37,581 nucleotides of DNA from Ectothiorhodospiraceae bacterium (GCA_003565775.1 PXAT01000100.1:1-37581); one strand, 5' to 3'; positions 1-8,855 are shown, counted from the first letter of the stretch. Notes: a model not told the origin generated them from the letters alone. A program made the numbers and translations.

Positions 1-551
1 AGGGCGTCGCGAACCAGCAGTCGGCCGTCGGCGCCGTGCACCTCCACCGTGTTCGTGAAACGCAGCGGTGCGCGACCGTTCCGCGAAGGGTCATACGGAT
101 AGAAGGCATCCACAACCACGGCACCGGCGTCCGGTTCCAGCATGACCCGGGTGCGGTTCACGGAATGGCTGTCCGGGAAAAGAATCAGCGGACGCGGCAG
201 GTATTCGAGCCAGCCGCCGGCGGCGACCGAAAGACTGGCATGCTGGACGGCGCGGCCCCCGCGCATGCTGTGAATCTTGTTGGACGATTGCGTGGTCAGT
301 CGCGCTCTGGCCGCGGGGCCGAGAGCAACCGCGAGGCGGATATTGTCGCCTTCCACCAGCCCGCCACCGAGAGCCTGCAGGCAGAGATCCGCCCGTTCAG
401 CCCGGGCAACTGCCCGATGCACGCGCGTGATGTGATAAGGAAAGCGCAGCAGTTGTTCGGCGAGATAGGTTTCGCCGTCGGGGCTACGGGCGAAACGCAG
501 CGTCGACTGCGATGGCGTTTCCTGCGGGCGCGGATCGAACGCGACGTTCAC
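1..551 (-). CDS. ureD: Urease accessory protein UreD (C-terminus cut by window edge)
   Basis: UreD binds the urease apoenzyme with UreF and UreG and helps load nickel into the active site. Reading the minus strand from a GTG at 551 gives about 183 residues that look like UreD: an N-terminal stretch FPYHITR, then [29 protein letters not shown] and [13 protein letters not shown], all typical of the family. UreD proteins are usually about 270-290 residues, so roughly the last third lies outside the window. The GTG overlaps the ureG stop codon (GTGA), which argues for translational coupling and for this start. It is the last urease gene visible in the operon; in many bacteria ureD comes first, so the order here is unusual. 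Confidence 0.9.
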   Translation of the reverse strand, partial: MNVAFDPRPQETPSQSTLRFARSPDGETYLAEQLLRFPYHITRVHRAVARAERADLCLQALGGGLVEGDNIRLAVALGPAARARLTTQSSNKIHSMRGGRAVQHASLSVAAGGWLEYLPRPLILFPDSHSVNRTRVMLEPDAGAVVVDAFYPYDPSRNGRAPLRFTNTVEVHGADGRLLVRDA

Positions 552-1198
552 CGGAACAGGGTCTCATTCACGAGCAGGTCGATCAGCTCGTCCACCCCGG
601 TACCGCGGTGGCAATCGGTCAGGACCACCGGTCTCCCGTCGCGCACCGTGCGGGCGTCGGTCATCATACGATCCAGGTCCACGCGGACATGCGGCGCCAG
701 ATCGGCCTTGTTGACCACCAGCAGGTTGGACCGCAGCACGCCGGGACCGCGCTTGCGGGGGATATCGTCACCACCGGCGACATCGATGACGAACATCCAG
801 TAATCCACCAGGTCGAAGGAAAACGTGGACGCCAGGTTGTCGCCACCGCTTTCGACCAGAATGAGATCCAGCTCCGGAAACTCGGCCTCGAGGCGTTCGG
901 CGGCCTCGATATTGAGGGTGGGATCCTCCCGGATCACGGTATGGGGGCAGGCGCCGGTTTCCACGGCCAGCACCCGTTCCGCCGGCAGCAGCCCGCTGTT
1001 GCGAATGCGATCCGCGTCCTCCCTGGTCACCAGATCGTTGGTGATGACAGCGACCTGGTAGCCGCGCTCCTGCAGCCGGGGCAGAAGCACTTCGATCAGA
1101 GACGTCTTGCCGGAGCCCACGGGGCCGCCGATGCCCACCCGGGCCGGGCCGGATACGGCCTCGGGCTGTTCGTTGTCGGCGAGTACACTGGCCATCAT
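548..1198 (-). CDS. ureG: Urease accessory GTPase UreG
   Basis: UreG is the SIMIBI-class GTPase that delivers nickel to urease. The 216-residue product has the P-loop GGPVGSGKT near residue 25, the metal-binding Cys-Pro-His motif in [14 protein letters not shown], the ESGGDNL motif, and the guanine-specificity motif NKADL. Its length is normal for the family. The start overlaps the ureC stop (TAATG); a second ATG follows at once (1195) and has the better spacing to the TGAGG upstream, so the true start could be either. It overlaps ureD downstream. The assignment is secure; which ATG is used is not. Confidence 0.97.
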   Translation of the reverse strand: MMASVLADNEQPEAVSGPARVGIGGPVGSGKTSLIEVLLPRLQERGYQVAVITNDLVTREDADRIRNSGLLPAERVLAVETGACPHTVIREDPTLNIEAAERLEAEFPELDLILVESGGDNLASTFSFDLVDYWMFVIDVAGGDDIPRKRGPGVLRSNLLVVNKADLAPHVRVDLDRMMTDARTVRDGRPVVLTDCHRGTGVDELIDLLVNETLFR

Positions 1199-2907
1199 TA
1201 CCTCAGCATGTAGCGCTGGCTCAGCGGCACTTCGGCCGCCGGCTCACAGGTGGCGAGTTCGCCATCGGCGTAGACGTTGAAGGTTTCCGGATCCACACGG
1301 ATCTCGGGACAGGCCGTGTTGTGCAGCATGTCCGCCTTGCCGATGGTGCGGGTGTTGCGCACCCCCACCAGGCGCTTTTCCAGACCCAGCCGGCCGCGAA
1401 CATCCGCATCCAGGGCGGCCTGTGCGACGAAATTCACCCCCAGCGTGCCGGGGTTCTTGCCGAAGGCGCCCCACTGCGGCCGCTGGATCAGCGGCTCGCA
1501 GGTCATCAGCGACGCGGCGCTGTCACCCATGGCACCCCAGGCGATGAAGCCGCCCTTGACGATCAGTTGCGGCTTGATGCCGAAGAACGCCGGATCCCAG
1601 AGCACGATATCGGCCAGTTTCCCCGGTTCCAGCGAACCGACCTCATGGTCCAGGCCGAAGGCCCTGGCCGGATTGATCGTGTACTTCGCGATATAGCGTT
1701 TGATGCGTTCGTTGTCGCCACGGGCCGTGCTTTCCCCGGGCAGGCGGCCCCGCTGCTCGCGCATCTTGCTGGCCAGCTGCCAGGTGCGGCAGATCACCTC
1801 GTTGATGCGGCCCATGCCCTGGCTGTCCGAGCCCAGCATGGAAATCGCCCCCAGATCGTGCAGCACGTCTTCGGCGGCGATGGTTCCGGCACGCACCCGG
1901 GACTCGGCAAAGGCCACGTCCTCCGGCACCGCCGGGTTGAGGTGGTGACACACCATGATCATGTCCAGGTGTTCGTCGAAGGTATTCACCGTGTAGGGAT
2001 TGGTGGGGTTGGTGGATGACGGCAGGCAGTGGGATTCGCCCACGATGCGGATGATGTCCGGCGCATGGCCGCCACCCGCCCCCTCCACGTGATACATGTG
2101 GATGGTGCGGCCCTTGATGGCACCCAGCGAGTCTTCCACGAAGCCGCTTTCATTGAGGGTGTCGGTGTGCAGCGCGACCTGGAAGTCCATGGCATCGGCC
2201 ACGCTCAGACAGCAATCGATGGCGGCGGGCATGGCGCCCCAGTCCTCGTGGATCTTCAGGCCCATGCAGCCGGCCTCGATCTGATCCTCCAGCGAGCGAG
2301 GCTGCGACGAGTTGCCGCGGCCGAGAAACCCGAAATTCATCGGCCATTGCTCGGCGGCCTGCAGCATGCGCGCCACATTCCACGGTCCACCGCTGTCGAT
2401 GCCGACCGTGATCGGCCCCAGTGAGCCGCCCAGCATCGTGGTAATGCCGGAGGCAAAGGCATGCTCCACCAACTGCGCACTGTCGAAATGCACGTGGCAG
2501 TCGATGCCGCCGGGCGTGGCAATCATGCCCTCGGCGTCGCGCACCGTGGTGGAGGCACCGCAGATCAGGTTGGGGTCAACACCGTCCATGATCGCCGGGT
2601 TGCCGGCCTTGCCGATGCCGACGATACGGCCGTTCTTGATGCCGATGTCCCCCTTTACGATCCCCAGCACGGGGTCGATCACCAGAGCGTTGCACAGCAG
2701 CATGTCGAGGGAGCCATCCTCGCTGCTGAAGCCGGACATCAGCCCCAGACCGTCACGCAGCGTCTTGCCGCCGCCATGCAGGCATTCGTCACCCGGAAAG
2801 GCGTGGTCATGTTCCACCTCGGCCAGCAGTTCGGTGTCCCCCAGGCGTACGCAGTCGCCGGTGGTGGGACCGAACATGGCCGCATAATCGCGCCGTGACA
2901 TCTTCAT
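1198..2907 (-). CDS. ureC: Urease catalytic (alpha) subunit UreC
   Basis: UreC hydrolyses urea to ammonia and carbamate at a di-nickel centre. From the ATG at 2907 it is 569 residues, the usual size. All key residues are visible: nickel-binding His138 and His140 (DCHVHFD), the carbamylated bridging Lys218 (GLKIHEDWG), His247 ([12 protein letters not shown]), His273 before [10 protein letters not shown], the flap Cys320-His321 (MVCHHL), and the Asp ligand in GSDSQGMGR. It should therefore be active. An in-frame ATG lies 12 codons upstream at 2943, inside ureAB; 2907 is preferred because it follows the ureAB stop by a few bases and gives the family N-terminus ([15 protein letters not shown]). 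It is co-transcribed with the flanking urease genes. Confidence 0.97.
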   Translation of the reverse strand: MKMSRRDYAAMFGPTTGDCVRLGDTELLAEVEHDHAFPGDECLHGGGKTLRDGLGLMSGFSSEDGSLDMLLCNALVIDPVLGIVKGDIGIKNGRIVGIGKAGNPAIMDGVDPNLICGASTTVRDAEGMIATPGGIDCHVHFDSAQLVEHAFASGITTMLGGSLGPITVGIDSGGPWNVARMLQAAEQWPMNFGFLGRGNSSQPRSLEDQIEAGCMGLKIHEDWGAMPAAIDCCLSVADAMDFQVALHTDTLNESGFVEDSLGAIKGRTIHMYHVEGAGGGHAPDIIRIVGESHCLPSSTNPTNPYTVNTFDEHLDMIMVCHHLNPAVPEDVAFAESRVRAGTIAAEDVLHDLGAISMLGSDSQGMGRINEVICRTWQLASKMREQRGRLPGESTARGDNERIKRYIAKYTINPARAFGLDHEVGSLEPGKLADIVLWDPAFFGIKPQLIVKGGFIAWGAMGDSAASLMTCEPLIQRPQWGAFGKNPGTLGVNFVAQAALDADVRGRLGLEKRLVGVRNTRTIGKADMLHNTACPEIRVDPETFNVYADGELATCEPAAEVPLSQRYMLR

Positions 2908-2911
2908 CCGA

Positions 2912-3607
2912 TCAGGCCCCCTTGAATCCGGCAGCGCGGGCACGTTCCAGTGCCACCCGCTTGACTTCGTCCGAACGGGTCGACCCTTCGGTCAGCCCGT
3001 TCAGACCACGTATTTCCGCATCCCCGCCGAACGCCACCAGTTCCACCTCGATGGCATCGCCGGGCTCGAAGCGCACCGCGGTCCCGGCGGCAATATCGAG
3101 GTGCATGCCGAAGGCGCCGGCGCGATCAAAGTCCAGTTCCCTGTTCGCTTCGAAAAAGTGGAAGTGGCTGCCCACCTGAATCGGCCGATCGCCGGTGTTA
3201 CGGACCGTCAGACGTGTGCGGGCGCGACCGGCGTTGAGCTCGATTTCGCCATCGGCGGGCAGGATGGCACCCGGCTCCACCGCTTGCTCGATTTTCCTCT
3301 CGCCCGGGCGAATGGGCTCATGCACGGTGATCAGCTTGGTGCCGTCAGGAAAGGTGCCCTCCACCTGCAGCATCGGCATCATCTCGGCCACACCGGGCAT
3401 GACGTCGTCGGTGGTGAGAACGCGGGACCCTGCGCCGATCAGTTCGGCGACGCTGCGGCCTTCCCGGGCGCCCTCGATCATCTCGTCCGAGATCAGCGCC
3501 ACGGCCTCCGGGTAATTCAGCAAAAGGCCCTTGGCGCGACGCTTGCGGGCAATCTCCGCCGCCGTGTAAATCGTGAGCCGTTCAAGTTCGGTGGGGGTGA
3601 GGAGCAT
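2912..3607 (-). CDS. ureAB: Fused urease gamma-beta subunit (UreA-UreB)
   Basis: The 231-residue product carries two structural subunits in one chain. Residues 1-100 are UreA-like ([47 protein letters not shown]). Residues 101-231 are UreB-like ([53 protein letters not shown]). Separate UreA and UreB are each about 100 residues in most proteobacteria; the fusion resembles the UreA of Helicobacter and the bifunctional gamma/beta chains of some other bacteria. No frameshift or stop is seen at the join. A GGAG lies 9 bases before the ATG. It sits 15 bases after ureF and just before ureC. Confidence 0.96.
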   Translation of the reverse strand: MLLTPTELERLTIYTAAEIARKRRAKGLLLNYPEAVALISDEMIEGAREGRSVAELIGAGSRVLTTDDVMPGVAEMMPMLQVEGTFPDGTKLITVHEPIRPGERKIEQAVEPGAILPADGEIELNAGRARTRLTVRNTGDRPIQVGSHFHFFEANRELDFDRAGAFGMHLDIAAGTAVRFEPGDAIEVELVAFGGDAEIRGLNGLTEGSTRSDEVKRVALERARAAGFKGA

Positions 3608-3622
3608 GACAAGGGTCTCCGA

Positions 3623-4303
3623 TCAATTTGAGAACAGCCGCTCATGCTGGGACTCGTGGCATATGGCAGCGAGGTCATGCATCGGCGTGAAACTGGTGGC
3701 ATCAGCTGCTGGCGCCGGCGGCGAGGCGGTGAGTTCGGCAATGAGGGGACCGGCGCGGGCCAGAATGCGCTGGGACTCCACATGCCCCACCAGCCCGAGG
3801 CGGACGGCTGCGCCCAGCAATCCGGAGCAACCGGTATAGGCAGAGAGCACCTCGGCCTCCCCGGCGCTTAGGCCCAGGCCGGCGCAAAGCATGCCGTGCA
3901 CGACGGCCAGATGGCCGGGGACCTCGCCGCTGCGCTGGCGGCGGCGGTAGTCCACAGCACCGCGGGTCGCAAGCTTCTCGTGGGCCAGCAACAAGGCTCC
4001 GCCGGCGCGCCGCGAGCCGATGCGCTGCTCTTCCGGCAACGTCATGGCCTCCAGCATGTGATCAAGTTCGGCGATCGCGTCCGGATGAGCAGCCTGGGCG
4101 TGGGCCACCTGCACGAAGTTGCGATCGGTGGTGGCCCAGCGATTGCGCAGCTGCGTTTCCAGGAATTCGGCCAGGTCGGTCTTCGACACCACCCAGCCGG
4201 CATTGAACGCACCCTCCAGCCCCCAGGAGAAAGACACCGCTCCTGACGGAAAGAAGGTGTCACCGTGCTGCAGCAGCAGAAAAAGACGCGCCGATACGTT
4301 CAT
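3623..4303 (-). CDS. ureF: Urease accessory protein UreF
   Basis: UreF links UreD to UreG and gates the GTPase during nickel insertion. The 226-residue all-helical product begins with LFLLLQHGDTFFPSGAVSFSWGLE, matching the family motif in which a short Asp/Ser-rich loop is followed by a long helix, and contains HGMLCAGLGLSAGEAEVLSAY and LGLVGHVESQRIL, both typical. Length is normal. Its ATG overlaps the ureE stop (ATGA), so the two are translationally coupled. Confidence 0.94.
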   Translation of the reverse strand: MNVSARLFLLLQHGDTFFPSGAVSFSWGLEGAFNAGWVVSKTDLAEFLETQLRNRWATTDRNFVQVAHAQAAHPDAIAELDHMLEAMTLPEEQRIGSRRAGGALLLAHEKLATRGAVDYRRRQRSGEVPGHLAVVHGMLCAGLGLSAGEAEVLSAYTGCSGLLGAAVRLGLVGHVESQRILARAGPLIAELTASPPAPAADATSFTPMHDLAAICHESQHERLFSN

Positions 4304-4764
4304 GGGTGAATCCGGGTGATGGTGCCGCCATCCAGCAGCGGTTCCAGGCGCTCGAGCATGGCGTCCAGTTCACCGGTGGCGGCAATGTGCAGCACCGCGC
4401 CGTCGAAACGCACCCGCCAGTGCATGTTGCCGGCAAAATAACCCAGCTCCAGTGCCGACGGCGTGTCCGCGGCCTGCAGACTCAGCCAGGTTTCCGCCTC
4501 CTGCCGCACCACCACGGCCCGCCCGTCCTCCAGCAACAGAACGGCGCCGTCAAAGAGGCGCTGCTCACGCGGCAGAGCGATTCGGCATTCGGTGCCTTGA
4601 TCGGTGCCGGCACGCAGACGACGACGCGACATGTCCTCCCGGTCCAGAAACACGGTTTCCAGCCGGCCGTCGTGCTCCAGGGCATGAAGCCGGTCTGCCA
4701 CAGCCCTGTCCTGCGCGTCAGCCGCGATCGTGGTGACCGTGATCGCCGATGCATCAACCGCCAT
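4300..4764 (-). CDS. ureE: Urease nickel metallochaperone UreE
   Basis: UreE binds nickel and passes it to UreG. The 154-residue protein has the N-terminal beta domain (residues about 1-75, with SRRRLRAGTDQGTECRIALP) and the C-terminal metal-binding domain containing LELGYFAGNMHWRV, whose His corresponds to the conserved dimer-interface His. Unlike Klebsiella UreE it has no His-rich tail; it ends GGTITRIHP. The ATG at 4764 is chosen because AGGGGG precedes it at good spacing and the family starts here; an in-frame ATG at 4863 would add 33 residues of non-conserved, Arg-rich sequence. It is the first gene of the operon, an unusual position for ureE. Confidence 0.92.
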   Translation of the reverse strand: MAVDASAITVTTIAADAQDRAVADRLHALEHDGRLETVFLDREDMSRRRLRAGTDQGTECRIALPREQRLFDGAVLLLEDGRAVVVRQEAETWLSLQAADTPSALELGYFAGNMHWRVRFDGAVLHIAATGELDAMLERLEPLLDGGTITRIHP

Positions 4765-4830
4765 GCACGCCCCCCTGCCTGAACGGGCGCGAACGGCACC
4801 CTGGACCTGTCGATTCCTGGGGGTAAACAA

Positions 4831-4846
4831 AGCAAGCATCGCGCCA
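4831..4846 (-). promoter_or_regulatory. Predicted sigma-54 promoter of the urease operon
   Basis: On the minus strand the sequence is TGGCGCGATGCTTGCT. It has the -24 GG and -12 GC with exactly ten bases between them and matches the sigma-54 consensus TGGCAC(G)-N4-TTGC(A/T) at all but one core position. Initiation about 12 bases downstream would give a leader of roughly 55 bases before the ureE ATG. Sigma-54 with NtrC is a known way of tying urease to nitrogen limitation. I found no clean NtrC site (GCAC-N7-GTGC) upstream; the nearby 4956-4977 hairpin has GGTGC and GCACC half-sites in the wrong arrangement. Confidence 0.7.
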
Positions 4847-4955
4847 CACCGCCCGAGCGGCATGATTCGACGCGTCTGATTTCCGGAAAGGCGTCAGTGC
4901 CGACCGCTCTTGCAGCCTGTTGGCCGCAGGGAACGGGACCACGAAACGCCCTGTT

Positions 4956-4977
4956 CCGGTGCGTTCCGGCGCACCGG
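4956..4977. repeat. Hairpin linked to dispersed repeat copy E
   Basis: The sequence is an inverted repeat with a perfect CCGGTGCG/CGCACCGG stem and a short loop. It lies about 60 bases from repeat copy E, the same side and similar distance as the hairpins beside copies F and G, so it may be part of one composite element. Confidence 0.6.
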
Positions 4978-5035
4978 GTGCACTCTGACGGCGCAGAATC
5001 GGGGCCGGCGCCGCCTTTCGATCACGGCAGTAACC

Positions 5036-5072
5036 GGGCGCAGACGCGTGAACAGGTCAGCGCTTGCTTGAG
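5036..5072 (+). repeat. Dispersed intergenic repeat, copy E
   Basis: The unit reads GCAGACGCGTGAACAGGTCA followed by GCGCTTGC, matching the family core in which a GCAGRCGYG block is followed by GAAYAARTCAGCGYTT. It is closest to copy F at 18022-18056. It lies between ureE and rnhA. Confidence 0.75.
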
Positions 5073-5162
5073 AGAGAGGTGCGGCGGGATGCCGGATTGT
5101 TTCGCCAGACTGCCTTGGCGAGGTGGACCTGATGGCAGTCGAAAACTGCCGATCGGAACGGA

Positions 5163-5618
5163 TCAGGCGCGCTCCTTTCTGGCAGCCAGCATGTCATCCA
5201 GCCCCTGATTGGCGAGGACATCGGCGCGCTCGTTTTCCGGGTGGCCACTGTGACCGCGAACCCAGTGCCACTCGACCTCGTGGCGCTGGACCAGAGCATC
5301 CAGCTCCTGCCACAGGTCCTGATTGCGCACCGGCTTTTTCGCCGCGGTTTTCCAGTTGCGCGCCTTCCAGCCGTCGAGCCACTCGGTCATACCCTTGCGT
5401 ACATACTGCGAGTCGGTGGTGATGACCACGCGACAGGGCCGTTTCAGGGCCTCCAGAGCGCGGATCGCCGCCATCAGTTCCATGCGGTTGTTGGTGGTGT
5501 CGGGCTCACCGCCAAAGAGCTCCTTCTCGGTGTCATTGAAGCGCAGCAGGGCGCCCCAGCCGCCCGGGCCCGGATTGCCGCGACACGCGCCGTCACTGAA
5601 TACTTCCACCGTCTGCAT
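5163..5618 (-). CDS. rnhA: Ribonuclease HI
   Basis: RNase HI cuts the RNA strand of RNA-DNA hybrids in the cytoplasm. The 151-residue product matches the family along its length: [19 protein letters not shown] (first catalytic Asp), [16 protein letters not shown] (Glu), [20 protein letters not shown] (Asp) and [17 protein letters not shown] (His and last Asp). The ATG at 5618 has GGAG at good spacing; upstream in-frame codons run into a dispersed repeat and are not used. It follows a yafS-like methyltransferase on the same strand, as in enterobacteria, but the usual dnaQ neighbour is replaced by the urease operon. Confidence 0.97.
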   Translation of the reverse strand: MQTVEVFSDGACRGNPGPGGWGALLRFNDTEKELFGGEPDTTNNRMELMAAIRALEALKRPCRVVITTDSQYVRKGMTEWLDGWKARNWKTAAKKPVRNQDLWQELDALVQRHEVEWHWVRGHSGHPENERADVLANQGLDDMLAARKERA

Positions 5619-5641
5619 GCTGTCTCCAGAATTGGCCTTGA

Positions 5642-5710
5642 GGAAGCGCTGGTCTATCGAGAAAATGCGGACGTCAACGCAGGCGTGCGAATATTTCAGC
5701 GCTTCCTTGA
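5642..5710 (+). repeat. Dispersed intergenic repeat, copy A, inside an inverted repeat
   Basis: The unit at 5661-5710 contains AACGCAGGCGTGCGAATATT and then TCAGCGCTTCC. Here its last ten bases (5697-5706) pair perfectly with 5642-5651 (GGAAGCGCTG), so the copy is the loop and one arm of a hairpin. It lies between rnhA and the upstream methyltransferase gene and supplies the last eleven or so codons and the stop of the latter. Confidence 0.8.
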
Positions 5711-6474
5711 TTCCTGTCCGGGTCGCGCGATTGCGCCGTGGTTTCGCGGCTCGCCGCGGCGGCAGGTCTCGCCGGCAGCAGGCGCGACGCCACTTTCGAG
5801 CCGCCGGGATTGTGCGGCCGCGGTATCCGCTTGCGCAGGAGCATGATACGGACTCCGCCAAGGGATGGCAGCCGCCGCTGGCAGAATCCGGCCAGCCGAT
5901 CGTTGACCGGGCCGGGCAGGCGTAGCCCGAGCGGTGCGCCAAACGCGGTGGCACGCGTGCAGATCGGCTCCAGCTCCAGCAGACGATACCAGTCACGCAG
6001 GCGACGGCCACCGTAGTAATGACCGGACCAGGGTACCTGCCCGCGCCAGCTCCCCAGCAGCGCCCGGTTCAGTCCGAGCAGACTGGTGGGGTTGAAACTG
6101 ACCACCAGCAAATGCCCTTCCGGAGACAACACCCGCACCGCTTCCCGCAGAACCGCGTGCGGCGCATCGGCGAACTCCAGCGCATGCAGCAGCAGAATGG
6201 TCTGCATGCTGTTTTCGGTGAACGGCAGGTGCTCGGGGTCACCGCGCAGCTGGGCCCGGGGATCGGTTCCGGGCGTAAGCAGCCAACGCATGGCCATGTC
6301 GGGACCGACGTCCTGACCATCGTCCCCGTGGCTGCCGATCTGCAGCATGCGGGCGCCGACGTAGCGCCGTAAAAGCGGGTCCAGAACCTCCCGCTCGCAG
6401 CGGGCGACTCGCTGCCCGGCCGGTGACTGGAACCATGTCTGCAGAGCCTGGCCGATCTCTGGCTGCTCGCTCAT
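5674..6474 (-). CDS. YafS-like SAM-dependent methyltransferase
   Basis: This is a class I methyltransferase of unknown substrate. The N-terminal half has a degenerate SAM loop ([13 protein letters not shown]), then [10 protein letters not shown] (acidic motif II region), [41 protein letters not shown] (methyltransferase motif III and beyond) and a C-terminal [17 protein letters not shown] block seen in YafS proteins. The ATG at 6474 is preferred to one ten codons upstream because the conserved part starts after it. It sits beside rnhA and divergent from gloB, as in E. coli. The last 40 or so residues are Arg/Ala/Pro-rich and unconserved in appearance, and the final eleven codons come from repeat copy A. 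The substrate cannot be told from sequence. Confidence 0.85.
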   Translation of the reverse strand: MSEQPEIGQALQTWFQSPAGQRVARCEREVLDPLLRRYVGARMLQIGSHGDDGQDVGPDMAMRWLLTPGTDPRAQLRGDPEHLPFTENSMQTILLLHALEFADAPHAVLREAVRVLSPEGHLLVVSFNPTSLLGLNRALLGSWRGQVPWSGHYYGGRRLRDWYRLLELEPICTRATAFGAPLGLRLPGPVNDRLAGFCQRRLPSLGGVRIMLLRKRIPRPHNPGGSKVASRLLPARPAAAASRETTAQSRDPDRNQGSAEIFARLR

Positions 6475-6545
6475 CGGGGCTTCCCTCCAGCCATCGGATC
6501 TCATAGAATGCTGCGTTGCAACACGCGCTGCGTCGCGCGGTCCCT

Positions 6546-6565
6546 GGAAGACGTCGGAAGACGTC
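6546..6565. repeat. Tandem decamer in the gloB/methyltransferase divergent region
   Basis: GGAAGACGTC occurs twice in direct tandem. It lies about 55 bases upstream of the gloB ATG and 70 bases upstream of the divergent methyltransferase start, a position where a regulator could bind. No protein can be named for it. Confidence 0.5.
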
Positions 6566-6618
6566 GCCGAACCCCAACGGTTCGCGTACCGGGAATTGTA
6601 CAGGTAGCCTATAGCCGC

Positions 6619-7389
6619 ATGATCAATGTGTTAGCGATTCCCGCACTGGTCGACAACTATATCTGGATGCTGATCCGCGAACAGTCGCGAGACTGCGTCG
6701 TGGTCGATCCAGGTGAAGCCGAGCCGGTGCTTGCCATGCTTGCCGAACAGGGCCTGCAGCTTACTGCGATCCTGCTGACGCACCACCATGGTGACCATGT
6801 CGGGGGCGTTGAGGCCTTGCTGCAGCATCGATCGGTACCGGTCTACGGTCCGGCGCGCGAGCGCATCGCTCACTGCTCGCATGGCCTCAATGGTGGTGAC
6901 CGGATCGACCTTGAGGCGGCAGGCCTGCAGTTCGACGTGCTCGATGTTCCCGGACATACCGCCGGCCACATCGCCTATTCGGGTCACGGGCTGCTGTTCG
7001 CCGGCGACTGCCTGTTCGCCGGCGGCTGCGGCCGCCTGTTCGAGGGCACACCGTCGCAGATGCTGGAGTCACTTGACACGCTCGCGGCATTGCCACCGGA
7101 CACCCTGGTCTACTGCGGCCATGAATACACCGAAGCGAACCTGCGGTTTGCGAGCGGAGTCGACCCGCACAATCGCGCACTGAAGGATCGACTGCGTCAG
7201 GTCATCCAGCAGCGCGGGCAGGAACAGTGCACGCTGCCGTCGCGACTGGCGACGGAACTCGCGACCAATCCCTTCCTTCGCGCCGACAACCCGGGGGTGC
7301 GCCAGGCAACCGAAGCCCTGAGTGGGCAGCCCTTACCATCGCGCCTGGACGTGTTCACCGCGATCCGCCGGTTGAAGGACGCGGCCTGA
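6619..7389 (+). CDS. gloB: Hydroxyacylglutathione hydrolase (glyoxalase II)
   Basis: Glyoxalase II hydrolyses S-lactoylglutathione to D-lactate and glutathione, finishing methylglyoxal detoxification. The 256-residue protein starts INVLAIPALVDNYIWML and has the metallo-beta-lactamase motif THHHGDHVGG, the GHTAGHIAY His, GDCLFAGGCGRLFEG with the bridging Asp, and CGHEYTEANLRFA; the C-terminal glutathione-binding helical part ends TNPFLR...RRLKDAA. The ATG at 6619 begins the conserved region; the 37 upstream in-frame residues are unconserved. No good Shine-Dalgarno precedes it. It is followed 65 bases later by mltD, an order shared with enterobacteria. Confidence 0.96.
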   Translation: MINVLAIPALVDNYIWMLIREQSRDCVVVDPGEAEPVLAMLAEQGLQLTAILLTHHHGDHVGGVEALLQHRSVPVYGPARERIAHCSHGLNGGDRIDLEAAGLQFDVLDVPGHTAGHIAYSGHGLLFAGDCLFAGGCGRLFEGTPSQMLESLDTLAALPPDTLVYCGHEYTEANLRFASGVDPHNRALKDRLRQVIQQRGQEQCTLPSRLATELATNPFLRADNPGVRQATEALSGQPLPSRLDVFTAIRRLKDAA

Positions 7390-7454
7390 CAGGCCCGCAA
7401 CAGCGTAACCGGCGCCGGATTATCACGAATTGCTTTTCAGGAAGCTGAGTCATT

Positions 7455-8816
7455 ATGTCCCGCAAAACAGCGTATGTACTCGCCACCATGCTGACCCTGT
7501 CGGCCTGTGCCGTGTTCGACCAGGAGCAGACTCCCGACGGAAGCGCTGTCACCGGGTCTCCGGATCGGCCCGCGCGATCGGATCATCCGGTCCTGAGGAC
7601 CAACACCGGCCTCAGCGACGCCGCCGGGCAGCAGGCCGAGGCCGAGGCACCGGATGACCTCTGGGAGCGTGTGCGCGCCGGTTTTGCCTATGGCGATGTT
7701 CGACATGAGCGGATCGACGCGGCCACTGCCATGTACGCCCGCTCCCACGGCTACCTGGACAAGATCTCCGCCGGCGCCGAACCCTATCTGCACTACATCG
7801 TCGAGCAGGTCGAGGCCCGCAACATGCCGCTGGAGATCGCACTGATCCCGGCGGTGGAAAGCGGCTTTCAGCCGGACGCGCAATCCGCCATGCAGGCATC
7901 CGGAATCTGGCAGTTCATGCCCGCCACCGCGGAATCCCGCGGTCTGCGCACCAACTGGTGGTACGACGGTCGCAAGGACGTGGTCGCTTCCACCGAAGCC
8001 GCACTCGACTATCTGGAAATGCTGCACGGCATGTTCGACGACTGGTTCCTGGCCCTTGCCGCCTATAACGCCGGCAAGGGCACCGTGCAGCGCGCGATTC
8101 GCGAAAACGCCGGTGCCGGACGGCCGACCGATTACTGGAGCCTGAACCTGCCGGCGGAAACACAACGATACGTGCCGCGCATTCTTGCGGTCGCAGAACT
8201 GATCCGGGATCCGGAACATTACCAGTTGACTCTGAAGCCGCTGCCCAATGAACCGGTACTGGCCGTGGTGGAAACCGGCGGCCAGATCGACCTGAACCGT
8301 GCGGCGGAGATCGCCGGTGTCGATGCCGAAACACTGCGGGTGCTGAATCCGGGCCTGAACCAGTCTGCGACGGACCCCAACGGACCGCATCAGATCGCCG
8401 TGCCGGCGGACAAGGCCGATGTTTTCGTGACGCAACTGGACAGCGTGGCCGCCGGCGATCGTGTTGCCTTCCAGCAGCACGAGGTCCGCAGCGGTGACAG
8501 TCTTGGTGCCATCGCCAGTCGGTACGGCACCACCGTCGCCGCAATCCGCAGCGCCAACAGCCTGAACGGTGACGTGATTCACGTCGGCCAGCAGTTGAAG
8601 GTTCCGGCCGGCGCCGATAGCGCCCCTGTCGCGGAAGCAGGTGGTGACACGGAGTACACGGTGCGCTCGGGAGATTCACTATCGGCGATCGCAAGCCGCT
8701 TTGGCGTCAGCATGGCCGAGTTGCGTGACTGGAACGACCTGGACCAGGATTCGATGCTGCACCCGGGACAGACCCTCACCATGCGCAGCAACAACGGCCG
8801 GTCGGCCCGGCGCTGA
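7455..8816 (+). CDS. mltD: Membrane-bound lytic murein transglycosylase D, lipoprotein with two LysM domains
   Basis: MltD cleaves peptidoglycan glycan strands, leaving 1,6-anhydro ends, from the inner face of the outer membrane. The 453-residue precursor has a lipobox LSAC (Cys18). The SLT domain includes PAVESGF with catalytic Glu135, ASGIWQFMPATA and ALAAYNAGKG. Two LysM domains follow at about 341-386 and 400-444, each with a SGDSLxAIASR start and a GQxLxx end. AGGAAG lies about nine bases before the ATG. It stands downstream of gloB, as in E. coli. A strong hairpin follows the stop at 8825-8855. Confidence 0.95.
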   Translation: MSRKTAYVLATMLTLSACAVFDQEQTPDGSAVTGSPDRPARSDHPVLRTNTGLSDAAGQQAEAEAPDDLWERVRAGFAYGDVRHERIDAATAMYARSHGYLDKISAGAEPYLHYIVEQVEARNMPLEIALIPAVESGFQPDAQSAMQASGIWQFMPATAESRGLRTNWWYDGRKDVVASTEAALDYLEMLHGMFDDWFLALAAYNAGKGTVQRAIRENAGAGRPTDYWSLNLPAETQRYVPRILAVAELIRDPEHYQLTLKPLPNEPVLAVVETGGQIDLNRAAEIAGVDAETLRVLNPGLNQSATDPNGPHQIAVPADKADVFVTQLDSVAAGDRVAFQQHEVRSGDSLGAIASRYGTTVAAIRSANSLNGDVIHVGQQLKVPAGADSAPVAEAGGDTEYTVRSGDSLSAIASRFGVSMAELRDWNDLDQDSMLHPGQTLTMRSNNGRSARR

Positions 8817-8824
8817 CCCGACAG

Positions 8825-8855
8825 CGGACGGACCGGGGCATGTGCGGTCCGTCCG
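8825..8855. repeat. Strong hairpin after mltD, next to repeat copy B
   Basis: A perfect 11-bp stem (CGGACGGACCG with its complement) encloses a nine-base loop, nine bases past the mltD stop. There is no T-run, so it is not a classic intrinsic terminator, but it could stop or protect the mRNA. Repeat copy B starts about 20 bases further on. Confidence 0.7.

Larger units (their letters stand above)
4765..5162. other. Urease/rnhA intergenic region
   Basis: This stretch carries no convincing gene. From left to right it holds the ureE leader and sigma-54 promoter (4831-4846), a hairpin at 4956-4977, a copy of the dispersed repeat at 5036-5072, and two small hairpins at 5103-5120 (CGCCA/TGGCG) and 5134-5150 (GGCAGT/ACTGCC). 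The last two lie just past the rnhA stop and could end rnhA transcription, although neither has a U-tract. Confidence 0.6.

Noticed and set aside
36-803. 255-codon open frame on the plus strand at the window start
   Set aside because: It is antisense to ureD and ureG, both of which show clear family motifs.
4956-4981. NtrC enhancer site upstream of the urease sigma-54 promoter
   Set aside because: GGTGC and GCACC half-sites are present but in the wrong order and spacing for the NtrC consensus.
7437-8582. 381-codon open frame on the minus strand
   Set aside because: It is antisense to mltD, whose catalytic and LysM motifs are clear; the frame shows no recognisable protein.
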